This document shows, piece after piece, positions 1 through 9,251 of a stretch of DNA of 64,000 nucleotides (position 1 is the first letter of the stretch; each line of letters begins with the position of its first letter). The notes below the pieces were generated by a model. It had not been told where the DNA came from. It worked only from the letters and a program-made list of their open reading frames with translations, and did no database searches. This stretch comes from Corynebacterium sp. Marseille-P4321. GTDB lineage: Bacteria; Actinomycetota; Actinomycetes; Mycobacteriales; Mycobacteriaceae. Location of the stretch: the NCBI RefSeq assembly GCF_903645305.1, contig NZ_CAHJXO010000003.1:474228-538227 (forward strand), read 5' to 3'. A program made the position numbers and the translations under genes.

Positions 1-425
1 TGCTGGACACGTGGCGCTCGAGGGAGGCGCAGCGCGAACTCGGCAGGATTTACCGCGAGACGTACCCGGACCTGGACGCAACCTTCGTCGCCGACCCGGA
101 CGACACGGAGCTCATCGCCCCGCACACGCTCGGCGCGGCGGTGGACCTCACGCTGGCGTTTGAGGGCAAGGGTCTGCCACTGGGCAGCGACTTCGACCAG
201 TTCGACGCCACCGCCGGCGCGATGTACCTCGAGCGCAAGGTGGACCTTACGGCCAAGCAGGAACTCGACCGCGACCTGCGGCGGCTGCTCAGCCACGCGA
301 TGTTGGAAGCCGGGTTCGCGCCGCTAGCCAGCGAGTGGTGGCACTTCTCTTACGGCGACCAGCGCTGGGCCGCGTTCTACGGCCACGACGCATCGCTGTA
401 CGACCAGATCGATTACCGCAAGTAG
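1..425 (+). CDS. D-alanyl-D-alanine dipeptidase, VanX/DdpX family (5' end outside window)
   Basis: The reading frame is open from the window edge and gives the last 140 residues of an M15-family zinc dipeptidase. Two family motifs are visible: an SxHxxGxAxD-like segment reading PHTLGAAVDL, with the His and Asp zinc ligands, and EWWHFSYG, with the catalytic Glu and third ligand His. These enzymes cleave D-Ala-D-Ala. With no van cluster in sight, a role in peptidoglycan turnover is more likely than glycopeptide resistance, but that is inference. The 3' end overlaps the convergent thpR gene by 13 bases. The N-terminal part is outside the window, so the start and any signal peptide cannot be judged. 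Confidence 0.85.
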   Translation, partial: LDTWRSREAQRELGRIYRETYPDLDATFVADPDDTELIAPHTLGAAVDLTLAFEGKGLPLGSDFDQFDATAGAMYLERKVDLTAKQELDRDLRRLLSHAMLEAGFAPLASEWWHFSYGDQRWAAFYGHDASLYDQIDYRK

Positions 426-955
426 AACCGGTCGGCGACCTCGTACTTCGGGCCGCCGGAGCGCCCTTTGCCAAGGTGGGACTCTAAAAGGAGCACTTCG
501 TCGGCGGCCCATTCGGGTCCGGTGTAGACGGCGAGGGCGTGGGCGTGATCGTCGAGAAGCATGTGATCCCTCGTGCGGGTGCCGGTGCGCGCCACGGTGA
601 GGTGCGCGCGCTGGCGTCGGCGCGTCTCCGGGTCGAGTTGGCAGTCCGCCATGAGGTCTTTCAGCGGCGCTTTGTCCCCGCCGACGCCGATCCAGAGGGT
701 GCGCCGATCAAAACACCCGGCGCCTCGGAGGTGAAGTCGAAGCGGCCGGGTGAAGGCGGTGGCTTGTGAGAGGTGGTCGGTGACAGCCGCGGCGTCGTTG
801 GGCTGCGATCCGTAGAACGCCACCGTGATGTGCCAGTTGTCGGGGTCGGACCATCTGGCTTCGGTGCCGGAGAAGTCGCGGATGGGCCGCAGGGCGGTGA
901 TGAGGTGCTCGCGAACTTCGACCGGTGGGACGATCGCTGCGAAGAGGCGTCTCAT
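413..955 (-). CDS. thpR: RNA 2',3'-cyclic phosphodiesterase (2'-5' RNA ligase family)
   Basis: This 180-residue protein has the two HxT motifs that define the 2H phosphoesterase fold: HIT at residues 42-44 (HITVAFYG) and HLT at 118-120 (HLTVARTG). The length and opening MRRLFAAIVPP are typical of ThpR. Family members hydrolyse RNA 2',3'-cyclic phosphates and can ligate 2'-5' tRNA halves in vitro; the cellular role is unclear. The start at 955 lies 25 bases from the divergent hrpB start, so the two promoters must share the short gap. The 3' end overlaps the dipeptidase gene. Confidence 0.88.
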   Translation of the reverse strand: MRRLFAAIVPPVEVREHLITALRPIRDFSGTEARWSDPDNWHITVAFYGSQPNDAAAVTDHLSQATAFTRPLRLHLRGAGCFDRRTLWIGVGGDKAPLKDLMADCQLDPETRRRQRAHLTVARTGTRTRDHMLLDDHAHALAVYTGPEWAADEVLLLESHLGKGRSGGPKYEVADRFYLR

Positions 956-980
956 GGCCGTAACGCTACCCTGGAATGCG

Positions 981-3143
981 ATGTTTGACCTTGCAAGAAT
1001 CGGCGAAGGCCTTCCCGTGTCGCGCGTGATCGGCGACCTGCCTCAATGCGGCCCGCTCGTGGTGGAGGCACCGCCCGGCACGGGTAAGACGACGCTGGTG
1101 CCGCCGGCGGTGGCCAACATCGCCGGCAAGACGGTGGTGGTGGCGCCGCGCAGGGTTGCGGTTCGCGCGGCGGCAAAGAGGCTTGCGCTTCTCGACGGCT
1201 CCGCGTTGGGCACCAAAGTCGGCTATTCCATCCGCGGCGAACACTTCGACGGCGCGGAGGTGGAGTTCGTGACCCCAGGCGTGTTACGCAATCGTCTGCT
1301 GCGCGACCCGGAGCTGACGGGGGTCGGCGCGGTGGTGATCGACGAGGTGCACGAGCGCCAGCTGGACACCGATCTGGTGCTGGCGATGTGCATGGAGGTG
1401 GCGTTCCTTCGCGACGACCTCTACCTCGCGGCGATGTCGGCGACGCTGGACGCGCGCAAGTTCGCCGAGCACATGGGGGCGGAGATTCTCTCGACGCAGG
1501 CGGATATCTATCCGCTGGATATTACATACGCACCACACCCGGGGCGCATTGAAGGTACGCGGGAGTTCTACGCGCACGTGGCCCGGCTGGCGGACGGCGA
1601 GGAACGCACGCTGGTGTTTGTGCCGGGGGCACGCGAGGTGGACCTGGTGGCGTCCCTGACGGGTGGGTCGCCGCTGCACGGACGGCTGAGCAGCGAGCAG
1701 CAGGACGAGGCGCTGAACGGGACGGCGCGGGTAGTGGTGGCAACCAGCGTGGCGGAATCCTCGATCACCGTGCCCGGGGTGCGCAAGGTGGTGGACGCGG
1801 GGCTGTCGCGCACGCCGAAACGCGACGCGCGCGGGATGCAGGGCCTGGTCACGGTGTCCGAGTCGAAGGCCAGCGCCGACCAGCGCGCCGGACGTGCGGG
1901 GCGCGAGGGGCCCGGCACGGTGGTGCGGGCGTTTTCGCAGGCCGAGTACGCGAACTTCTCGCCCGAGGCGACGCCCGAGATCATGTCCTCGGACCTCACC
2001 GGCGCAGAGCTGACCATCGCCGCGTGGGGCTCGCCGGACTTGCCGCTTCTCGACGAGCCCCCGGCGCACACCCGCGCTCAAGCAAGGGAGACGCTCACTG
2101 AACTCGGAGCTCTGAAGGACGAGAAGATCACGGAGTTCGGCGAGGAGCTCGTGCGGCTGCCACTGGACCCGCGGCTCGGCGCGGCGCTCATCCGCCACGG
2201 TGCGCAGGCGGCGCCGACGGTGGCGCGCCTCGGCGGCGACACGGACGCCCGCAGGCTGGCGCGGATGGTGCCGGACAAGGGGCCGGTTAACCCGGGCTCG
2301 GTAATCGCGTTCGCATTCCCCCAGTGGGTGGCGAAGAAGGTCGGCGAGAGCGAATACCTGCTGGCCTCCGGCACCCGGGCGCGCTACGAGGGACGGGCAG
2401 AGTGGATCGCGGCCGCCGAGGTGCAGCGCACCGGGTCACGGGCGGTGATCCGTGAGGCGGAGCCGATTGCGTTTCCGGCCGAGCGCGTACGCGAGGAAAC
2501 CCGCGCGTTTATTGAGGGTGGCAAGGTGCGCGGGCGGAAGGTGGCGCGGATAGGCGCGATCGAGCTGAACTCCACGCCGGTGCAGCTCAGCCCCGAAGAG
2601 GCGGCGGAGGCGCTGCAAGGGTTGGACTTCACCGCGTTTGAACTTTCGGAAGACGAGCAGCGGTTAAAGGAGCGGCTCGACTTCCTCCACCACGCCATCG
2701 GCACGCCGGACGTGGAGGAGGGCGACTACTCGGTGGAGGTGGCGCAGGTGGCAGGTGGGGCGTCGATAAGCAAATGCGACATGCGCCAAGCGATGCTGCG
2801 GCAACTGCCGTGGGACGTGGTGGGCAGGCTCGACGAGCTGGCGCCGGAGAAAATTGGGCCGGGGAAGGTGGAGTACTCCAGCGGCCGGCCCGTGGTGCGC
2901 GTGAAGCTGCAGGGGCTGTTCGGGCAGCGGCAGACCGCGCAGGTGGCGGGCGTGAACGTGGTGTACCACCTGCTCTCGCCCGCGGGGCGCGAACTGGCGG
3001 TTACCGAGGACCTGGAAAGCTTCTGGAACGGCCCCTACCAGCAGGTTCGCAAGGAAATGCGGGGGCGCTACCCGAAGCACCCCTGGCCGGAGGACCCGCT
3101 GAGCGCGGAGCCGACGCTGCGCACTACACGCACTGCGAAATAA
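981..3143 (+). CDS. hrpB: ATP-dependent RNA helicase HrpB
   Basis: A 720-residue DEAH-family helicase. Near the N-terminus are the Walker A segment PPGTGKTT, the DEVH box in VIDEVHERQLDTD, and motif III SATLD; the helicase C domain with QRAGRAGREGPG follows, then the HrpB-specific C-terminal region. I chose the ATG at 981 because upstream in-frame codons lie inside the divergent thpR gene and do not look like family sequence. The protein is somewhat shorter than the roughly 800 residues usual in proteobacteria. No clear Shine-Dalgarno precedes the ATG, so a leaderless transcript is possible. The 3' end overlaps the convergent surface-protein gene by 20 bases. Confidence 0.9.
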   Translation: MFDLARIGEGLPVSRVIGDLPQCGPLVVEAPPGTGKTTLVPPAVANIAGKTVVVAPRRVAVRAAAKRLALLDGSALGTKVGYSIRGEHFDGAEVEFVTPGVLRNRLLRDPELTGVGAVVIDEVHERQLDTDLVLAMCMEVAFLRDDLYLAAMSATLDARKFAEHMGAEILSTQADIYPLDITYAPHPGRIEGTREFYAHVARLADGEERTLVFVPGAREVDLVASLTGGSPLHGRLSSEQQDEALNGTARVVVATSVAESSITVPGVRKVVDAGLSRTPKRDARGMQGLVTVSESKASADQRAGRAGREGPGTVVRAFSQAEYANFSPEATPEIMSSDLTGAELTIAAWGSPDLPLLDEPPAHTRAQARETLTELGALKDEKITEFGEELVRLPLDPRLGAALIRHGAQAAPTVARLGGDTDARRLARMVPDKGPVNPGSVIAFAFPQWVAKKVGESEYLLASGTRARYEGRAEWIAAAEVQRTGSRAVIREAEPIAFPAERVREETRAFIEGGKVRGRKVARIGAIELNSTPVQLSPEEAAEALQGLDFTAFELSEDEQRLKERLDFLHHAIGTPDVEEGDYSVEVAQVAGGASISKCDMRQAMLRQLPWDVVGRLDELAPEKIGPGKVEYSSGRPVVRVKLQGLFGQRQTAQVAGVNVVYHLLSPAGRELAVTEDLESFWNGPYQQVRKEMRGRYPKHPWPEDPLSAEPTLRTTRTAK

Positions 3144-3798
3144 TCAGGCCCGCGCCCGCAACCCCCGCGAGCGTGAGCCCGGCCGCGATGCCCATGTCCA
3201 CATTGCGGGAGTTCAAATCGCGCAGGCGCAGGTCGATGTTGAGGTTTTCCACCTGCACGTTCAGGGCATTTTGCTTAGCGACGACAGGCAGGCTCAACTG
3301 CGACGCAAACCCCAAAGGCAACAGCACCAGAAGCGGCAACCCCACGCCGAGGGCGGTGGCGGTGCAGCGGGCGGAGACCTCCGGGGCGTAATTGACAAAC
3401 GCGTCGATCACGGCGCCCTGCTCGCTCGCCGGGGCTGCCTCGCGGCCCACGAGGATGCGGGCCGGGAGGATCTCGGTGGTCTCGTCGCTGAAAGTGGCCT
3501 TCACCGGGAACTCGTAGGTACCGGGGGTAACGTCTGCCCCCGGGTTGAGGCGGATAGAGCCGTCGGCGGTGTTCAGCTCCGCCCACTCTGGGAGCGAGGT
3601 GGCGTCGAACCATGCCGCGCCGCGCGGCAGCGGGGCCGGGACGACGGCGTCGAAACCGGGGTGCACCGCCGTGAGTTCGTAGCCGTGCTCGGTGGTGACG
3701 ACATCCAGCTCAGGGGGCGTTTCCTGAGCGTAGGCAGGCTGGAGCGTCGCGCCAGCTAGAGCGGCGGTCAGCGCCGCGGCGACGATCCTTCTGCCCAC
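3124..3798 (-). CDS. Secreted surface protein with Ig-like domain and corynebacterial C-terminal anchor-like module
   Basis: 224 residues. Residues 1-24 form a signal peptide ending PAYAQ. A putative Ig/Rib-type domain of about 75 residues follows (PEWAELNTADGSIRLNPGA, then TYEFPVKATFSDE). The last 85 residues carry a hydrophobic segment after a Cys (GLPLLVLLPLGFASQ), a polar helix and a second hydrophobic segment ending in Cys (GLIISQCV). The same arrangement closes the two giant surface proteins at 49-58 kb, where the matching text is PLLLLIPVGILAQ and GLAAG. I infer a shared membrane or envelope anchor. The function is unknown and there is no LPxTG sorting signal. Confidence 0.75.
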   Translation of the reverse strand: MGRRIVAAALTAALAGATLQPAYAQETPPELDVVTTEHGYELTAVHPGFDAVVPAPLPRGAAWFDATSLPEWAELNTADGSIRLNPGADVTPGTYEFPVKATFSDETTEILPARILVGREAAPASEQGAVIDAFVNYAPEVSARCTATALGVGLPLLVLLPLGFASQLSLPVVAKQNALNVQVENLNIDLRLRDLNSRNVDMGIAAGLTLAGVAGAGLIISQCV

Positions 3799-3888
3799 AG
3801 CGGGCCTCCCTCAGTTGTTTTGAGAACTATGCTTGTTTGTTTCGATTGATGATTGTAGTGCACAACCCCTGCTGTAGTGTTACTCGCC

Positions 3889-5358
3889 ATGTCGAGCTCT
3901 ACCGCACGCACCGTGTCCATGTGGACACTGGTTTCGCTCATCATCGGCTCCACCATCGGGTCCGGCATCTTCGCGCTCCCCCAAAACATCGGCTCAGTGG
4001 CCAGCCCCGGCGCGATGCTCGTCGGCTGGGCGATTGCGGGCGTGGGCATGCTCTCCATCGCGTTCGTGTTCCAGATCCTTGCGCGCCGCAAACCCAATTT
4101 GGATTCCGGAGTGTACTCCTACGTGCGCGCGGGCCTGGGCGACTTCATCGGATTCACCAGCGGCTTGGGCTACTGGCTCGGCTCCGTGATGGCGCAGGTG
4201 GGCTACGCCACGCTGTTCTTCAGCACCATCGGCTACTACGTGCCGTTGTTTTCCAACCCCTGGGTGCTGGCGCTGAGCGTGTCGGCGCTGAGCTGGCTGA
4301 TCTTCTATGCGCTCACCCGTGGTGTGCGGCAGGCGGCGGTGATGAACGTGATCACCACCGTCGCAAAGCTTGTGCCCATCTTGTGCTTCATAGTGCTGGT
4401 CGCGTTCCTGGGCTTCTCCTGGGACCGCTTCACCATGGACTTCACCGGGGCGGTGCACCCCGGCATCCCGTTCGGCGAGCAGCTGAAGGGCATCATGCTG
4501 TACACGGTGTGGGTGTTCATCGGCATCGAAGGCGCGTCGGTGTATTCGAAGCAGGCGCGCACGCGTAGCGACGTGGGCAAAGCCACCATCATCGGGTTCT
4601 TGAGCGTGCTGCTCCTGCTGGTCGCGGTGTCGACGCTTTCCTACGGCGTGATGGGCCAAGAAGAGCTCGCGGCACTGCCGGAGAACTCCATGGGCGCGGT
4701 GCTCGAGGCCGTGGTGGGCCCGTGGGGCGGCGTGCTCATCTCGATCGGGCTGTGCCTGAGCGTGCTGGGCGCGTACGTGTCCTGGCAGATGCTGTGCGCC
4801 GAGCCGATCGTGCTGATGAGCCAGGACGGCCTCCTGCCGCACGCGATGGGCAAGACGAACGCGAACGGCGCCCCGGTACGCGCACAGCTGCTGTCCACGC
4901 TGGTGATCCAGTTCTTCGTGGTGGTGTTCTTCTTCAACGAGACGTCCTACAACGCCATGGTGCAGCTGGCCACCATCATGTACCTGCTGCCGTACATCTT
5001 CTCCTCGCTGTACCTCGTGCTGTTGGCGGTGCGCGGCAAGGGGCTCACCCACCCGCACGCAGGCACGCGTTTCGACGACTCCGGGCCCGCCGTGCCCCGC
5101 GCCGAGAACCAGCGCCACCTCGTGGTGGGGCTGGTGGCGTCGGTGTACTCGCTGTGGCTCATCTACGCCGCCGACCCGGTGTACGTGCTCTTCGGCGCGC
5201 TCGCGGTCGTGCCGGGCCTCGTCCCGTACATCTGGACGCGCAAGCGCAACAACGAGAAACTCTTCAACACCTTCGAGTGGGTCGTGGTGGCGATTGTGTG
5301 CCTCGGCGCCGTGGCGGCACTCGTTGGCCTGGTCAACGGATCACTGGTGCTGGAGTAA
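3889..5358 (+). CDS. APC-superfamily basic amino acid antiporter (ArcD/LysI-like)
   Basis: A 489-residue integral membrane protein with about 12-13 hydrophobic helices. The N-terminal stretch SLIIGSTIGSGIFALPQNI is the APC helix-1 signature, and the regions GLGYWLGSVMAQVGYATLFF and IGIEGASVYSKQARTRSDVG are characteristic of arginine/ornithine or lysine exchangers of the APA family. It probably exchanges a basic amino acid across the plasma membrane. No arc genes are adjacent, so the substrate is undetermined. The ATG at 3889 begins MSSSTARTVSMW; a GTG four codons upstream is an alternative start. The next gene begins 22 bases downstream in the same direction. Confidence 0.85.
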   Translation: MSSSTARTVSMWTLVSLIIGSTIGSGIFALPQNIGSVASPGAMLVGWAIAGVGMLSIAFVFQILARRKPNLDSGVYSYVRAGLGDFIGFTSGLGYWLGSVMAQVGYATLFFSTIGYYVPLFSNPWVLALSVSALSWLIFYALTRGVRQAAVMNVITTVAKLVPILCFIVLVAFLGFSWDRFTMDFTGAVHPGIPFGEQLKGIMLYTVWVFIGIEGASVYSKQARTRSDVGKATIIGFLSVLLLLVAVSTLSYGVMGQEELAALPENSMGAVLEAVVGPWGGVLISIGLCLSVLGAYVSWQMLCAEPIVLMSQDGLLPHAMGKTNANGAPVRAQLLSTLVIQFFVVVFFFNETSYNAMVQLATIMYLLPYIFSSLYLVLLAVRGKGLTHPHAGTRFDDSGPAVPRAENQRHLVVGLVASVYSLWLIYAADPVYVLFGALAVVPGLVPYIWTRKRNNEKLFNTFEWVVVAIVCLGAVAALVGLVNGSLVLE

Positions 5359-5380
5359 GTCGACAGAAAGTTTTCCGCCC

Positions 5381-6397
5381 ATGAACCGTTGGCTGATCGC
5401 ACTGCCCCTGTCGGTGGCGCTCGGCTTCCTGTTCGCGTGGGCGCACGTGCCGGCCGCGTGGATCCTCGCCGGCATCTTCGGCTCCGGGGCCGTGGCGCTG
5501 ATCTCCGGGCGCGACCTGCCGATCAACGAGCACGTTTTCACTTTCGCACGCGGCACCATCGGGGTGATCGCGGCGCTGCCGCTGGTGGGCATCCCGCCGC
5601 GCGAGCTGCTGCCGTTCCTCGTGCCGGGGCTGATCGTCGCGGCGGCGGTGCTGGCGCTCGCGTTCAGCGGTGGCACGTGGCTGGCGCGGCACAGCGGCTC
5701 GAGTGTTTCACGGGAAACGGGCATCTTGTCGCTGCTGCCGGGCGGGGCGTCGCTCATGCCCGCCATCGCGAAGGATTTGGGCGCGGACATGCGCTACGTC
5801 GCGCTTTCGCAGTACCTGCGCCTGCTTGCGGTTTCCGTCACGTTACCGCTTGTCGCATCGCTTCTCGACGCGCCAAAGGCTGCTTCCGAAGTCCAACATT
5901 TGGAACCGTACTGGTGGATGTGGCTGCTCGTTCCAGCCCTGATCTGTGTTGGCATCCCGGCCGGGCGCTTACTGCACCTGCCGAACCCGAGCGTGTTCGG
6001 GCCCATGATCGCCACCGCGGTGGTGGGCAGCCTCGTGGACTTCACCATCGTGCCGCCGGCACCACTCACCGTCGCAGCGTTCCTGGCACTCGGCTTCATG
6101 TGCGGCGGCGGCCTGTCCGTGCCTGCGCTGAAGCAGTTCTCGAGGTTGCTGCCAGCCACCCTGACCTACATTGCGGGGCTCATGGCCGCCTGCGCCGCGA
6201 TGGGCTGGGTCGTTACGAAGTGGCTCGGGGTGACCTACTACGAGGGCTACCTGGCCACCAGCCCCGGCGCGCTGGAAACCGTGCTGGCGCTGTCGGCGGA
6301 AGGCGGCGCAGGCCCGGCTGTGGTTGCGCTGCAGCTCATCCGCCTCATTTGTGTGTTGCTGTTCGCCGCCTACCTGCCGCGGCTGCTCAAACGCTAG
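5381..6397 (+). CDS. AbrB family membrane protein (AbrB duplication type)
   Basis: A 338-residue polytopic protein made of two similar halves, each with several hydrophobic helices and a glycine/proline-rich segment (LLPGGASLMPAIAKDLGADM in the first half; SPGALETVLALSAEGG in the second). This matches the membrane AbrB duplication family, which is often labelled as an ammonia monooxygenase-like or AbrB transcriptional regulator by error. It is likely a transporter of unknown substrate. The ATG at 5381 is only 22 bases after the antiporter stop, so co-transcription is likely. A parS-like 16-mer lies inside the gene at 5704-5719. Confidence 0.75.
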   Translation: MNRWLIALPLSVALGFLFAWAHVPAAWILAGIFGSGAVALISGRDLPINEHVFTFARGTIGVIAALPLVGIPPRELLPFLVPGLIVAAAVLALAFSGGTWLARHSGSSVSRETGILSLLPGGASLMPAIAKDLGADMRYVALSQYLRLLAVSVTLPLVASLLDAPKAASEVQHLEPYWWMWLLVPALICVGIPAGRLLHLPNPSVFGPMIATAVVGSLVDFTIVPPAPLTVAAFLALGFMCGGGLSVPALKQFSRLLPATLTYIAGLMAACAAMGWVVTKWLGVTYYEGYLATSPGALETVLALSAEGGAGPAVVALQLIRLICVLLFAAYLPRLLKR

Positions 6398-6403
6398 TGG
6401 GCT

Positions 6404-8107
6404 CTAGTGGTTGAGCACCTCGTGGGTGAGCATGTCCATCGGCATGGATCCCAACTTCAGCGCCTTCGTGTGGAACTGAACCGGCGTCATGCCCTGGGCA
6501 AGCGCCTGCTCGCGCAGGTGCACCCAGTCACGGTAGCCCAGCGCGTACGACGGCGCCTGGCCCGGCCATCCCATGTAGCGGTCCAGCTCGAAGGTGAGGT
6601 TCGCCTCCGGCATCGCGGTGTTGTCGCGCAGGAAGGCCTTCGCGTACTGCGCGTCCCAGGTGCCTGAGCCCTCCGGGGTGGTTTTGCGCAGGTGCACGCC
6701 GATGTCCACCATCACGCGCGCGAGGCGCAGGCGCTTGGAATCCAGCAGGCCCATGCGATACCCCGGGTCGTCGAAGTATCCGCAGGAATCCATGAGGTGC
6801 TCGGCGTAGAGCGCCCAACCCTCCCCGTGCGCGGCGTTCCAGCACACGGAGCGACGCCACATGTTCAGCTCGCTGCGGTTGAGCATGGCGTAGCCCATCT
6901 GCAGGTGGTGGCCCGGCACGCCCTCGTGGAACACGGTGGCCAGCTCCTGCCAGGTGTGGAAGGTCTCCTGGCCCTCCGGCACGGACCACCACATGGTGCC
7001 CGGGCGGATCATGTCGTCGGTGGGCGGGGTGTAGAAGATGCCGCCGGAGCCCGCGCGGTCGATGCCGCACTCCGGCACGTGCAGCTCCTCCGGGATGTGG
7101 ATCTCGCTGGCGCCCAGTTCCCGCATCACTTGCTCGTTGACGCCGCCCATCCACTCCAAAAGCGCGTCGGTGCCGTGCACCATGTAGCGCTCGTCCTGGT
7201 TCAGGCGGCGGTACGCGGAGGTGACGTCGATGTCCGAGCCGTAGAGCTCCTCGGCCACCTTCTGCTGCTCTTCGACGGTTTTCCGCAGCTCCTCCTGCGC
7301 CCAGGCGTAGCCGGCGTCGAAATCCACTTCGCGGCCGAGGAAAAACTCCGCGAACATCTCGTAGCGGTCCCGGCCCACCCCGTCTTCGTGGGAGGCCTTC
7401 GGCGAAAGCTCCGTCGATAGCCAATCCGCCATGCGCAAAAACGCGGTCTTCGCCTCTGCCACCACCTCGGAGTCGGGGGAAAGGCCGAGGGTGTCCAGCT
7501 GCGAGTTATCGTCGCCAAGCATCTCGCACTGGCTAATCACCGCATCGATCTGGCGGTGGGACGCGATGTCGCCCGTGCTGGCGGCCTCAGCGAGGGATTC
7601 GCGGTAGCCCTCCAGCGCCGCCGGGATCTTCGACATGCGCGACGCGATGTGGTCGAAGTCCTCCTCCGTCACCTTCGGCATGAGCGCGAAGGAATCCCGG
7701 ATGGTCTGAATCGGCGAATCGATGTTGTTCAGGCTGCGCAGCTGCTCGCCGCGGTGGTGGAACTCCAGCTGGGTGCTCATCCGGTCGCGCAGAATCGCGG
7801 CGGTCAAGTGGTCCACCTCGTCGAAGTCGTCCTCGTCGTCCGACTGGTCGGTCGAATCGTTCAGCGCGTCCACGTCCGCCACCAGGTCGCGCATGCGGTC
7901 TGCCAGCGCATCCCAGTACTCGGGGGAAAAGTCCTGCAGCTCGCCGTCGTAGCCGTCGATGCCAATCTGGGTGGCCAGCGTCGGCGAGATGGCAGCCATG
8001 TCGTAGACGAAGTCCTCGCAGGTCGCGTCGAGGAGCGAAGGCACGCGGCCCCCCATCCCTCCGAGCACGAGGTTTTCGGAAGGATCGTTCACAGGAACAG
8101 TTGTCAT
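6404..8107 (-). CDS. DUF885 domain-containing metallopeptidase-like protein
   Basis: A 567-residue protein matching the DUF885 family, whose members resemble M32-type zinc carboxypeptidases. The metal-binding segment VFHEGVPGHHLQMGYA contains the HExxxGH pattern. A Glu-containing helix follows (AAHGEGWALYAEHLMD), which usually provides the third ligand. The start at 8107 (MTTVPVNDPSENL) is preferred over longer in-frame extensions because those run into the divergent regulator gene. No signal peptide is visible, so it probably acts in the cytoplasm on peptides. It converges with the AbrB-type gene, with 6 bases between stops. Confidence 0.82.
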   Translation of the reverse strand: MTTVPVNDPSENLVLGGMGGRVPSLLDATCEDFVYDMAAISPTLATQIGIDGYDGELQDFSPEYWDALADRMRDLVADVDALNDSTDQSDDEDDFDEVDHLTAAILRDRMSTQLEFHHRGEQLRSLNNIDSPIQTIRDSFALMPKVTEEDFDHIASRMSKIPAALEGYRESLAEAASTGDIASHRQIDAVISQCEMLGDDNSQLDTLGLSPDSEVVAEAKTAFLRMADWLSTELSPKASHEDGVGRDRYEMFAEFFLGREVDFDAGYAWAQEELRKTVEEQQKVAEELYGSDIDVTSAYRRLNQDERYMVHGTDALLEWMGGVNEQVMRELGASEIHIPEELHVPECGIDRAGSGGIFYTPPTDDMIRPGTMWWSVPEGQETFHTWQELATVFHEGVPGHHLQMGYAMLNRSELNMWRRSVCWNAAHGEGWALYAEHLMDSCGYFDDPGYRMGLLDSKRLRLARVMVDIGVHLRKTTPEGSGTWDAQYAKAFLRDNTAMPEANLTFELDRYMGWPGQAPSYALGYRDWVHLREQALAQGMTPVQFHTKALKLGSMPMDMLTHEVLNH

Positions 8108-8174
8108 GGGCAGCGATTCTATCCGAGCTGCCCAAATGGACAATTCGTTCGCGCTCGGAGTAAATATATTCATC

Positions 8175-9251
8175 ATGAGTTCAACCTGGTCGGCGTTTTC
8201 GCGCCCCCGCACCCCGGCGGCGAAGTGCCTCCACCTGATCCGCCTGCAGGAGCTGACGTCGCGAAGCGAGCTGGTGCAAGCCACCGGGTTGTCCCAACCC
8301 ACCGTCACCCGCGCCATCTCCGCGCTCGTGGATGCGGGATATGTGTGCGAGCGCAACGACCTCACGCAATCCAGCGGCCGCGGCCGCCCCACCATCCCCC
8401 TTGAGCTGGCGGAAACGAAGGGGCTGCACGCCGGGGTGTCGGTGGGTACCGAGTCCACCTATATCGCCCTGTTCGACCTGAAGGGTCGCTGCCTGCGCAG
8501 CGTGGATTTGGATATTCCGGTGGCGCGGGTGAGCGAGGACGATTTCATCCAGCACCTCATGGCGGGCCTGAACCGCCTGTCCGCGGGGTTGAACCGCCCG
8601 CTGTGCACCGTGGGCGTGACCACCTCCGGCACGGTGACGGAGACCGGGGATGTCTACGCCCCCAACCTGGGGTGGGACAAGGTAAACCTGGGCCAGCAGC
8701 TGCGCGAGCAGTTCGCGGTGCCGGTGGAGGTGACGTCGATTAGCAGCGCGATCGTGGGCTCCGAGATGCAGTCCACCGCCGAGCTGGACACCCCCAGCGT
8801 GATGGCGCTGTTCGCCGACGACTCGATTGCGTGCGCCATCTCCGGCCCCGACGGCGTGGAGCCGATCGAGGTGGAGCAGGGCGAGCTGACCACCCAGGGG
8901 CTGCTGGACCAGATCGGCGAGCCCGGCATCCGCACCTTGCGCGACGCGGTGACCGACACGCAGTTCCGCGAGCGCACCCGCGCAGCGTTGGACGGCCGCG
9001 CGCGCGGGTTGGGTTCGCTCGTGGCGGACTTGTGCGCCGACCACAGCCCCAGCACGGTGGTGGTGGCAGGCAGCGCGTTTATCGACGATCCCTTGGCCCC
9101 CGCCCCCTTCGCCCGCACCGTGCGCGGACAGACCGAGAACGCCCCGCAGCTGCGCATGATCCCCACCCACCGCGAGGTGGTGCGCGACATCGCGCGCGCG
9201 GTGGCGCTCGACGAGGTGCTGCGCGAACCCCTGGCGGTAGCGGGACGGTGA
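8175..9251 (+). CDS. ROK-family-like transcriptional regulator with N-terminal helix-turn-helix
   Basis: 358 residues. The N-terminal 80 residues form a winged helix-turn-helix (LTSRSELVQATGLSQPTVTRAISALVDAGYV). The rest resembles a ROK sugar-kinase/repressor fold (GVSVGTESTYIALFDLKG and VGVTTSGTVTETGDVYAPNLGW). The usual ROK cysteine zinc cluster is not seen and the active-site region is weak, so it is probably a non-catalytic repressor. The ATG at 8175 directly precedes the conserved helix-turn-helix region; an ATG at 8106 is unlikely. An AT-rich stretch at 8160-8173 may hold the promoter. The stop overlaps the next ATG by one base (TGATG). Confidence 0.8.
   Translation: MSSTWSAFSRPRTPAAKCLHLIRLQELTSRSELVQATGLSQPTVTRAISALVDAGYVCERNDLTQSSGRGRPTIPLELAETKGLHAGVSVGTESTYIALFDLKGRCLRSVDLDIPVARVSEDDFIQHLMAGLNRLSAGLNRPLCTVGVTTSGTVTETGDVYAPNLGWDKVNLGQQLREQFAVPVEVTSISSAIVGSEMQSTAELDTPSVMALFADDSIACAISGPDGVEPIEVEQGELTTQGLLDQIGEPGIRTLRDAVTDTQFRERTRAALDGRARGLGSLVADLCADHSPSTVVVAGSAFIDDPLAPAPFARTVRGQTENAPQLRMIPTHREVVRDIARAVALDEVLREPLAVAGR

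Noticed and set aside
1..425. Vancomycin-resistance cluster
   Set aside because: Only a VanX/DdpX-like gene end is present, with no vanH or vanA homologue in the visible DNA; housekeeping D-Ala-D-Ala dipeptidases are common.
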